Part shown: piece by piece, positions 1 through 5,781 of the stretch | How the letters are laid out: each line of letters begins with the position of its first letter | Numbering within the stretch: the first letter of the stretch is position 1 | Origin: a bacterium | GTDB taxonomy: Bacteria > Bacteroidota > Bacteroidia > Bacteroidales > Bacteroidaceae | DNA length: 15,552 nt | Assembly: GCA_004562975.1 (NCBI GenBank) | Contig: SFQP01000057.1 | Span: 1 to 15,552, forward strand | Direction of reading: 5' to 3' | The notes under the pieces: generated by a model | Seen by the model: only the letters and a program-made list of their open reading frames with translations | Told to the model about the DNA's origin: nothing | Databases searched by the model: none | Position numbers and translations under genes: made by a program

Positions 1-320
1 ACGAACACGCAGCCTTTCTTGGCCAGTTCGGGCTTGATGTCGTCAATCTGCTTCATGGCCATGCGGCAGGGACCGCACCAGGTGGCCCAAAAGTCGAAGA
101 GCACCACCTTGCCCTTGTAATTGCCAGCGATGGTCGTGAGGATGTCGGCACCCGACACGTTGGCGGGAATGCTGCGCACCACCGATTTCACCGAGTCGGC
201 CTGCACCGGGGCGGCAGCTACGTTTTCGGTGGAATTATGTTCGGCAGTAGCAGACTTCTTGGCGCAGCCAAAGGTGAAAGTGGCGGCTGCGATGGTAATC
301 AACAGAAGCGTTTTTTTCAT
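1..320 (-). CDS. Thioredoxin-like lipoprotein (TlpA/ResA-type), 3' end outside window
   Basis: This partial gene reads leftward from ATG at 318-320 and runs off the window after 106 codons. The N-terminus (MKKTLLLITIAAATFTFGC) is a basic, hydrophobic signal peptide ending in a loose lipobox with Cys at residue 19, so a lipid-anchored envelope protein is likely. A low-complexity linker (about residues 20-50) leads into a thioredoxin fold. The redox motif WCGPC follows the typical VVLFDFWAT strand, with the cysteines at residues 82 and 85. Proteins of this kind reduce disulfides or mature cytochromes in the periplasm; the exact substrate cannot be told here. The start is supported by a TAnnTTTG promoter element at 352-359 on the same strand, about 30 nt upstream. 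The catalytic motif is certain; the subfamily is inferred because the C-terminal half, including the cis-Pro, is missing. Confidence 0.88.
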   Translation of the reverse strand, partial: MKKTLLLITIAAATFTFGCAKKSATAEHNSTENVAAAPVQADSVKSVVRSIPANVSGADILTTIAGNYKGKVVLFDFWATWCGPCRMAMKQIDDIKPELAKKGCVF

Positions 321-351
321 AATGTCATGGTTTTGGGAATTTGGATGGGTG

Positions 352-359
352 CAAAGTTA
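352..359 (-). promoter_or_regulatory. Bacteroidetes -7 promoter element for the thioredoxin-like gene
   Basis: Read on the minus strand this is TAACTTTG, matching the Bacteroidetes TAnnTTTG element. It lies 31 nt upstream of the ATG, giving a short leader. No clear -33 TTTG is visible. Confidence 0.55.
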
Positions 360-429
360 GTGTTTTCCGCGTTTTTTATCTTATTGTTAAAGGATATTTG
401 TTTTTTCAGGCGGCTCCGGCGTTTCTGAA

Positions 430-499
430 CGCCGATTTGTCAGTGTAACCCTGCAAGGGTCAAGTTGTACCCTTATAGGGGGACACTGACAACTCCGCC
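430..499. repeat. Short copy of the nested inverted/tandem repeat family (two units)
   Basis: This lies between the divergent thioredoxin-like and carbamoyltransferase promoters. The outer arms contain TTGTCAGTGT (437-446) and its perfect complement ACACTGACAA (483-492), extended by partly matching GC-rich flanks. Between them are two units of about 22 bp, each holding a CCC...GGG palindrome (CCCTGCAAGGG at 449-459 and CCCTTATAGGG at 470-480), the second with the GTTGTACCC word. The same arms and units occur in expanded form at 4131-4250. It lies upstream of the -7 box, so it is probably not part of the carbamoyltransferase mRNA. Confidence 0.7.
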
Positions 500-550
500 T
501 CCGGAAATGACAAATCGGGCGGCAGAAACGCCGCATCCAAGATAAATGCG

Positions 551-558
551 TACTTTTG
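551..558 (+). promoter_or_regulatory. Bacteroidetes -7 promoter element for argF'
   Basis: TACTTTTG fits TAnnTTTG and is followed by GC, as at several other genes in this window. It predicts a start site near 565 and a leader of about 75 nt before the ATG at 641. No convincing -33 element is seen. Confidence 0.6.
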
Positions 559-640
559 CGAGGCTGGAACCGACGTTGCGTCAGCCAAACGACAAGTCGG
601 GCAGCACAAAATGTAGAACTCCCCAAACACAAATCACGAC

Positions 641-1606
641 ATGCACACTTTTCTTCATGTTTCCGACCTCGGACCGCTGGACAAAGCCTTGCAAGAGGCG
701 GCGGAAATCAAACAGGACCGCTACCGCTACGAACACCTGGGTCGCCACCGCACCGCGTTGCTCATCTTCTTCAACAACTCGCTGCGCACCCGCCTGTCCA
801 CCCAGAAGGCCGCCCGCAACCTGGGTCTTGACGTGGTGGTGCTCGACGTGAATCAGGGCGCGTGGAAACTGGAAACGGAGCGCGGCGTGGTGATGGACGG
901 CGACAAGAGCGAACACCTGCTGGAGGCCATCCCCGTGATGGCTTCGTACTGCGATCTCATCGGGGTGCGCACCTTTGCCGGACTGCAGGACCGCGAGGCC
1001 GACTATGCCGAAAACATTCTCTCGCAGTTTATCCGTTACAGCGGCAAACCGGTTTTCTCGATGGAGAGTGCCACGGCTCACCCGCTGCAGGCCTTTGCCG
1101 ACCTCATCACCATCAACGAGCACAAGCAGAAAGCGCGCCCCAAGGTGGTGCTCACCTGGGCACCCCACCCCCGTGCGTTGCCGCAGGCCGTGCCCAACAG
1201 TTTCGCTGAGTGGATGCGCGCCGCCGACGTGGAACTGGTAGTCACACACCCCGAAGGCTACGAACTTGACCCGCTGTTTGTGGGCGATGCGCGGGTGGAA
1301 TACGACCAGCTGAAAGCATTGGAGGGTGCCGACTTCGTCTATGCCAAAAACTGGAGCTGCCCCGGCGTGACGCACCCCGAGGATTACGGCAAGGTGCTCC
1401 ACGCTGACCGTTCCTGGACCGTCGATGCGGCACACATGGCCGTGACAGACAACGCGCATTTCATGCACTGTCTGCCCGTGCGCCGAAACATGATCGTGAC
1501 GGACGACGTGATCGAGTCGCCGCGCTCGCTCGTCATTCCCGAAGCTGCCAACCGTGAGATTTCGGCCACCGTGGTGCTGAAGCGGATGCTGGAGGCCATG
1601 GGATGA
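641..1606 (+). CDS. argF': N-acylornithine carbamoyltransferase (predicted succinylornithine type)
   Basis: A 321-residue cytosolic transcarbamylase that transfers the carbamoyl group of carbamoyl phosphate to an N-acylated ornithine in the acylated arginine pathway of Bacteroidetes. The carbamoyl phosphate loop appears as SLRTRLST (residues 47-54), HPLQ as residues 147-150, and the HCLPVRRN motif as residues 276-283. The segment WKLETERGVVMDGDKSEH (75-92) is the family's specificity loop. Published work on Xanthomonas AOTCase and Bacteroides fragilis SOTCase places the acetyl/succinyl selector here: Glu92 in the acetyl enzyme, Pro90 in the succinyl enzyme. This protein has Ser90, and an E92S change was reported to turn the acetyl enzyme into a succinyl enzyme, so succinylornithine is the predicted substrate. 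The length is normal and the MHTFLHV start is typical of the family. It looks monocistronic: 238 bp and a fresh promoter separate it from the next gene. Confidence 0.95.
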   Translation: MHTFLHVSDLGPLDKALQEAAEIKQDRYRYEHLGRHRTALLIFFNNSLRTRLSTQKAARNLGLDVVVLDVNQGAWKLETERGVVMDGDKSEHLLEAIPVMASYCDLIGVRTFAGLQDREADYAENILSQFIRYSGKPVFSMESATAHPLQAFADLITINEHKQKARPKVVLTWAPHPRALPQAVPNSFAEWMRAADVELVVTHPEGYELDPLFVGDARVEYDQLKALEGADFVYAKNWSCPGVTHPEDYGKVLHADRSWTVDAAHMAVTDNAHFMHCLPVRRNMIVTDDVIESPRSLVIPEAANREISATVVLKRMLEAMG

Positions 1607-1637
1607 CAGGCGGATTGATGGCTTTTGACAGCGTTTG

Positions 1638-1690
1638 ATAGTAATCTATAGTTATCAATAGTTATCAATTGATTTCAATAGTCATCTATC
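1638..1690. repeat. AT-rich 10-bp periodic degenerate repeat
   Basis: Four consecutive units of 10 bp (starting at 1648, 1658, 1668 and 1678) are variants of ATAGTTATCA, the first two identical; a looser copy precedes them. The period is close to one DNA helical turn. They lie between the argF' stop and the next promoter. The function is unknown. Confidence 0.5.
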
Positions 1691-1759
1691 GTTGCCCATA
1701 ATATGCTGCTACGGCTTTATTCTTTCAGTGGTTTTGAACGACAAATCAGAATAAAGCAC

Positions 1760-1767
1760 TACTTTTG
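1760..1767 (+). promoter_or_regulatory. Bacteroidetes -7 promoter element for the carboxyltransferase gene
   Basis: TACTTTTG matches TAnnTTTG. A TTTG at 1733-1736 could be the -33 element, but the 23-nt gap is slightly longer than usual. The predicted transcript starts near 1774, leaving a leader of about 70 nt. Confidence 0.6.
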
Positions 1768-1775
1768 CGGCAAAG

Positions 1776-1802
1776 TTGCGCACAAAACGGTTTTTTGCGC
1801 AA
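1776..1802 (+). promoter_or_regulatory. Hairpin at the predicted 5' end of the carboxyltransferase mRNA
   Basis: TTGCGCACAAAA (1776-1787) pairs with TTTTTTGCGCAA (1791-1802): a 7-bp GC-rich lower stem, one C-T mismatch, four A-T pairs and a tiny CGG loop. It would sit almost at the 5' end of the transcript predicted from the -7 box at 1760-1767, where such structures can stabilise mRNA. That role is inferred. Confidence 0.45.
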
Positions 1803-1844
1803 TGATTTTTCTTACACCGTCTCTTCAATATTTATAATAGCAAC

Positions 1845-3620
1845 ATGACCAAACGCAAAATCCAATTCAGTTTAGTCTATCGCGACATGTTCCAGAGCAG
1901 CGGCAAGTTCCAGCCGCGCAAGGACCAGCTGGAGCGCATTGCCCCCGTCATCATCAAGATGGGTTGCTTTGCCCGCGTGGAAACCAACGGCGGTGCCTTC
2001 GAACAGGTGAACCTGCTCTATGGCGAGAACCCCAACCAAGCCGTACGTGCCTTTACCAAACCTTTCAACGAGGTGGGCATCAAGACCCACATGCTGGACC
2101 GTGGACTGAACGCGCTGCGTATGTTCCCCGTGCCCGCTGACGTGCGCCGCCTGATGTACAAGGTGAAACACGCACAGGGCGTGGACATCACCCGCATCTT
2201 TTGCGGACTGAACGACGTGCGGAACATCATTCCCTCCATCAAGTATGCCATTGAGGGCGGCATGACCCCGCAGGCCACGCTCTGCATCACCAACTCGCCC
2301 ATCCATACCGCCGAATACTATGCCCACATTGCCGATCAGCTGATTGAGGCCGGCGCACCCGAAATCTGCCTCAAGGACATGGCCGGCATCGGACAACCGG
2401 CGATGCTGGGCAAACTGACCAAGATGATTAAGGACAAACATCCCGAAGTCATCATCGAATACCACGGACACTCCGGCCCCGGCCTCTCCATGGCCACTAT
2501 CCTGGAGGTGTGCCGCAACGGTGCCGACGTGATAGACACCGCCATCGAGCCGCTGTCCTGGGGTAAGGTTCACCCCGACGTGATTTCGGTGCAGAGCATG
2601 CTGAAGCACGCCGGCTTCGATGTGCCCGAAATCAACATGGAGGCTTACATGGAGGCCCGCAAACTCACGCAGGAATTTATCGACGATTTCCTGGGCTACT
2701 TCATGAACCCCTCTAACAAGCTCATGAGTTCCCTGCTCCTCGGCTGCGGACTGCCCGGCGGCATGATGGGCTCGATGATGGCGGACCTCACCGGCGTGAT
2801 GGGTGCCATCAACAACAACCGCAAGGCCAAGGGCGAACCTGAGTATTCCGAGGACGAGCTGCTCGTGAAGCTCTTCGATGAAGTGGCTTATGTATGGCCG
2901 CGTGTGGGTTATCCTCCCTTGGTAACGCCTTTCTCCCAATATGTCAAGAACATCGCCCTGATGAACCTCCTCACGGAGTCAATGGGCAAGCCCCGCTACT
3001 CGATGATGGACAACTCTATCTGGGGCATGATTCTCGGCAAGAGCGGACGGCTGCCCGGCGAGGTTGCCCCCGAAATCAAGGCTTTGGCCAAGGAAAAGGG
3101 CTTCGAGTTCACGGATGCCGACCCGCAGAGCTACTATCCCGACGAACTGGACCGCTTCATCAAGGAAATGGAAGAGAACGGATGGGAACGCGGCGAAGAC
3201 GACGAAGAGCTCTTCGAGTTCGCCATGCACGAAACGCAGTACCGCGACTACAAGAGCGGAGCCGCCAAGAAGCGTTTCCTGGCCGACTTGCAAGCCGCCA
3301 AGGACAAGGCCGGTGCCGCCGGCATGACGCCCGAAGAGGCTGCCGCACTGAAGCACGCCAAGGCCGATGCCGTAGTGGCTCCCGAAAGCGGTACGCTGCT
3401 CTGGGAAATCGGTGGCGACGGCGAGTGCGTGAAGAGCATCGAACCCTTCATCGGTAAGGAATACAAGGAGGGCGACTTCTTCTGCTATATCGAAAACAAC
3501 CACGGACAAATCATCGAAATTCCCGCCGCTCTGGGCGGAAAGCTCGTGGAAATCAACGCCAAGCAGGGTGCCCACATCAGCAAGGGCGACGTGCTGGCCT
3601 ACATCGAACGCAGCTGCTAA
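1845..3620 (+). CDS. Carboxyltransferase subunit, pyruvate carboxylase B / oxaloacetate decarboxylase alpha family, degenerate biotinyl domain
   Basis: A 591-residue protein whose N-terminal two thirds is a TIM-barrel carboxyltransferase of the type that moves CO2 between biotin and pyruvate/oxaloacetate. Metal and carboxyl-lysine residues are present: Asp14 in YRDMFQSS, Lys177 in LKDMAGIG, and His207/His209 in YHGHSGPG. The classical RDAHQS motif is changed to RDMFQS. A helical PycA-OadA C-terminal region and an Ala/Lys-rich linker (about 480-515) lead to a biotinyl/lipoyl-like domain (about 515-591). In that domain the attachment site EAMKM reads ENNHG (550-554), so the biotinylated Lys is replaced by His553. 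The protein therefore probably cannot carry biotin itself and would need a separate carrier protein, or it has another role. No biotin carboxylase or carrier gene is adjacent. The family is clear; the exact substrate is not. Confidence 0.9.
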   Translation: MTKRKIQFSLVYRDMFQSSGKFQPRKDQLERIAPVIIKMGCFARVETNGGAFEQVNLLYGENPNQAVRAFTKPFNEVGIKTHMLDRGLNALRMFPVPADVRRLMYKVKHAQGVDITRIFCGLNDVRNIIPSIKYAIEGGMTPQATLCITNSPIHTAEYYAHIADQLIEAGAPEICLKDMAGIGQPAMLGKLTKMIKDKHPEVIIEYHGHSGPGLSMATILEVCRNGADVIDTAIEPLSWGKVHPDVISVQSMLKHAGFDVPEINMEAYMEARKLTQEFIDDFLGYFMNPSNKLMSSLLLGCGLPGGMMGSMMADLTGVMGAINNNRKAKGEPEYSEDELLVKLFDEVAYVWPRVGYPPLVTPFSQYVKNIALMNLLTESMGKPRYSMMDNSIWGMILGKSGRLPGEVAPEIKALAKEKGFEFTDADPQSYYPDELDRFIKEMEENGWERGEDDEELFEFAMHETQYRDYKSGAAKKRFLADLQAAKDKAGAAGMTPEEAAALKHAKADAVVAPESGTLLWEIGGDGECVKSIEPFIGKEYKEGDFFCYIENNHGQIIEIPAALGGKLVEINAKQGAHISKGDVLAYIERSC

Positions 3621-3640
3621 GCGGCTTCACGGCATTACAA

Positions 3641-3737
3641 AGGCCGGGCTGACCTAAATGGATTTTGCCTTCGGGAAAAAGCCAATATGTTTCGCGCTTT
3701 TCCTGAAGGCAAAATCCATTTTAGGTCAGCCCGGCCT
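3641..3737. repeat. Long near-perfect palindrome downstream of the carboxyltransferase gene
   Basis: The left arm from 3641 (AGGCCGGGCTGACCTAAATG...) and the right arm ending at 3737 are complementary over about 40 bp, with one extra base and a couple of mismatches, around a loop of about 12 nt near 3683-3694. It starts 20 bp after the stop codon. There is no strong T-run after it, so it is not a classic intrinsic terminator, though it could still block 3'-exonucleases or end transcription. A palindromic repeat element is an equally good explanation. Confidence 0.75.
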
Positions 3738-4130
3738 GTTTATTGTCGCGTCAGTGCCGGAGCAATGGCGAAACCATCCATTGTAATGCCACCAGTTGTG
3801 CCGAACAAGGCGGGCGATGGGCGGGCCACCTGCCGTCAGCACCACGCCGCTATGACGACCGCATAACCTGACCCCTCGTAACCTTAACAATAACCACATA
3901 ACCTACCATATAAACACTTCAGGCTGGGAAATGTTGCATCATGGATGGGGAAAATAGGCAGGGACAGGCCAAACAAGCCTGCCGTGTGCCGGTATCACCG
4001 ACGAAAAGAACACTTGCGGATATGTCATCCCGAAACAGGTATTTTCATGCGCCTGCCTGAAAATACTGTCCGGAACGTAGCGAACCGTACACGCCGATAC
4101 GCTGCCACAACTCCCCATCTGGCCTTTTCT
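3738..4130. other. Intergenic stretch without a convincing gene
   Basis: I see no supported coding region. It contains one arm of the TAACCT/GGTTAT repeat family (3863-3906), with four ATAACC or GTAACC words, and a short imperfect inverted repeat, CAGGTATTTTC / GAAAATACTG, near 4035-4068. An open frame from 3945 to 4340 runs straight through the 22-bp tandem array and has no recognisable domain. Confidence 0.5.
3863..3906. repeat. Single arm of the TAACCT/GGTTAT repeat family
   Basis: Words ATAACCTG, GTAACCTT, ATAACC and ATAACCT follow each other at short intervals. The segment 3863-3888 aligns closely with 9764-9788, the right arm of the mreB-mreC element. I could not find a matching opposite arm here, so this looks like a solo or decayed copy. 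Confidence 0.55.
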
Positions 4131-4250
4131 AATCGCCGATTTGTCAGTGTACCCTTGCAGGGAAACAGTTGTACCCTTACTGGGAAACAGTTGTACCCCT
4201 GCAGGGAAACAGTTGTACCCTTGCAGGGAAACACTGACAAGTCGGCGATT
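4131..4250. repeat. Tandem array of four 22-bp palindromic units inside 20-bp inverted arms
   Basis: The outer arms AATCGCCGATTTGTCAGTGT (4131-4150) and 4231-4250 are complementary at 19 of 20 positions. Between and overlapping them are units at 4145-4165, 4166-4187, 4188-4209 and 4210-4231. The consensus is CAGTTGTACCC, then TTGCA, then GGGAAA, so each unit contains a CCC...GGG palindrome. Unit 3 has the perfect palindrome CCCTGCAGGG. The unit length is not a multiple of three and there are no unique spacers, so it is neither coding nor CRISPR. A two-unit relative sits at 430-499. Confidence 0.85.
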
Positions 4251-4361
4251 GGAGATAGCGAGAGCCTGATTTCGACTGACAAGGCCGGCACCGGCATCTC
4301 CCCCTCCCCGTGCTGTTCAGGGAGAACGGCTATCCGATAGCCTATCCTGCGCCCCGCCCAT

Positions 4362-4391
4362 TGTAACACTTTCTTCACAACTGTGTAACAC
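4362..4391 (+). promoter_or_regulatory. Possible operator: TGTAACAC direct repeats upstream of pit
   Basis: TGTAACAC occurs at 4362-4369 and again at 4384-4391, a 22-bp (two helical turns) spacing, with a weaker CTTCACAA halfway at 4373-4380. The array ends 19 bp before the -7 box at 4411. Tandem repeats of 11-bp period are the architecture of PhoB sites, but the word itself is not the enterobacterial Pho box. Confidence 0.3.
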
Positions 4392-4410
4392 CGTCCCAAC
4401 ATCCGCCCCG

Positions 4411-4418
4411 TACTTTTG
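4411..4418 (+). promoter_or_regulatory. Bacteroidetes -7 promoter element for the phosphate transport genes
   Basis: TACTTTTG followed by CA matches TAnnTTTG. It lies 58 nt upstream of the pit ATG. No clear -33 motif is visible, which would fit a promoter needing an activator, though that is a guess. Confidence 0.6.
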
Positions 4419-4476
4419 CAAGCGAGAAAAATACCTCGAAAAATCCTCTCCTCTAAAAACCACAAACTTTCAATTT

Positions 4477-5781
4477 ATGGAATGGATGTACTTGGGAATG
4501 GTGATATTCCTCTTTCTGCTGGCCACCTTCGACCTCTGGGTGGGGGTCAGCAATGATGCCGTCAATTTCCTGAACTCGGCCATCGGCTCGCGGGCAGCCA
4601 AGTTCCGCACCTTGGTGTGCATCGCCTCGGTGGGCGTATTCTTGGGCTGCGTGCTGAGCAATGGCATGATGGACATTGCGCGCCACGGCATTTTCAGTCC
4701 GCAATACTTCACGTTTCACGAAGTGATGCTGATTTATCTGGCGGTCATGGTGACGGACATCGTGCTGCTCGACGCTTTCAACACATTCGGCATGCCCACC
4801 TCGACCACGGTGTCGATGGTGTTCGAGCTGCTAGGCGCATCGTTCGCCTTCGTGATGATCAAGATGGCCTCCGACGGCCTGCCCCTCGGCATGGGTGACT
4901 ACCTGAACACGTCGAAAGCCCTGGAGGTGATACTCGGCATCTTCCTGAGTGTGCCTATTGCCTTCGTGTTCGGTGCGCTGGTGCAGTACATCACGCGCAT
5001 CATCTTCTCCTTCCGCATCACGGAGAACCTGCGCTGGAAAGTGGGTCTGTTCGGCGGCCTGGCCATCACGGCCATCCTCTACTTCATGCTCTTCAAGGGA
5101 CTGAAGAACCTGACCTTCATGGGGGCTGACACCAAAGCCTACATCCACGACAACATCACGCTGTTGCTGGGCTGCACGTTCGTGGGGGCGGCTGTGCTGA
5201 TGCAATTGCTCCACGTGCTGAAGGTGAATGTGTTCCGCGTCATCGTGCTGTGCGGCACATTTGCCCTGGCCACGGCTTTTGCAGGCAACGACCTGGTGAA
5301 CTTTATCGGTGTGCCCTTGGCAGGTTTCTCTTCGTACCATGATTTCATGGCCAACGGTGCCGGAAACGGCGCGGACGGTTTCCTGATGAGTTCGTTGCAG
5401 GAATCGGCCAAGACTCCCTTCGTCTTCCTCCTGGCAGCCGGTGCCATCATGGTATTCTCACTGGCCACCTCCAAAAAAGCCCGCAAGGTGGTCGAAACGG
5501 AGGTGGGCCTGTCGCGCAAGAACGAGGGCGACGAAATGTTCGGCTCTTCCAAAGTGGCCCGCAGCCTGGTGCGCTGGGGCAACTCGGTGGGGGCTTTCGT
5601 ACAGAACATCACGCCCGACCGCGTGAGCCGCTTCATCGACTCGCGTTTCCAAATGCCCCAAGAGGCACAGGACGACACGGCGGCCTACGATATGCTGCGC
5701 GCCTCGGTGAACCTGGTGATGGCCTCGCTGCTCATTGCCCTGGCCGTGAGAGCGCGGTGTTCCGCATCACGGGTGTGCTGA
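4477..5781 (+). CDS. pit: PiT-type inorganic phosphate permease, N-terminal part of a disrupted gene
   Basis: An inner-membrane permease of the PiT/Pho-4 family, which takes up phosphate with a cation. Hydrophobic helices run along the whole protein. The first half carries the signature GVSNDAVNFLNSAIG (residues 23-37) and the P-STT motif MPTSTT (106-111); the second half repeats the fold with AGNDLVNF (269-276). The family sequence continues to about residue 420 (ASVNLVMASLLIALA), then the frame ends in an unrelated VRARCSASRVC tail. The expected second P-STT segment is missing, and the gene resumes in another frame as RESAVFRITG at 5745. This is an internal deletion plus frameshift, so the product is probably non-functional unless the sequence is wrong. 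The start ATG follows the -7 element at 4411 by 58 nt. Confidence 0.85.
   Translation: MEWMYLGMVIFLFLLATFDLWVGVSNDAVNFLNSAIGSRAAKFRTLVCIASVGVFLGCVLSNGMMDIARHGIFSPQYFTFHEVMLIYLAVMVTDIVLLDAFNTFGMPTSTTVSMVFELLGASFAFVMIKMASDGLPLGMGDYLNTSKALEVILGIFLSVPIAFVFGALVQYITRIIFSFRITENLRWKVGLFGGLAITAILYFMLFKGLKNLTFMGADTKAYIHDNITLLLGCTFVGAAVLMQLLHVLKVNVFRVIVLCGTFALATAFAGNDLVNFIGVPLAGFSSYHDFMANGAGNGADGFLMSSLQESAKTPFVFLLAAGAIMVFSLATSKKARKVVETEVGLSRKNEGDEMFGSSKVARSLVRWGNSVGAFVQNITPDRVSRFIDSRFQMPQEAQDDTAAYDMLRASVNLVMASLLIALAVRARCSASRVC

Noticed and set aside
121..360. 79-codon plus-strand open frame at the left edge
   Set aside because: It is antisense to the thioredoxin-like gene, whose WCGPC motif and signal peptide are clear on the minus strand.
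1872..2939. 355-codon open frame on the minus strand
   Set aside because: It is antisense to the carboxyltransferase gene, with a shadow composition (His/Val/Gly-rich) and no domain.
4145..4231. Possible small CRISPR array
   Set aside because: The 22-bp units abut directly with no unique spacers, contain internal palindromes, and no cas gene is nearby.
3945..4340. 131-codon open frame on the plus strand in the pycB-type gene to pit gap
   Set aside because: It reads through the 22-bp tandem array and both inverted arms, has no recognisable domain, and its apparent peptide repeats come from the DNA repeat.
4025..4465. 146-codon open frame on the minus strand over the same region
   Set aside because: It is also produced by the repeat array; it has no domain and no promoter, and its start lies in the pit leader.
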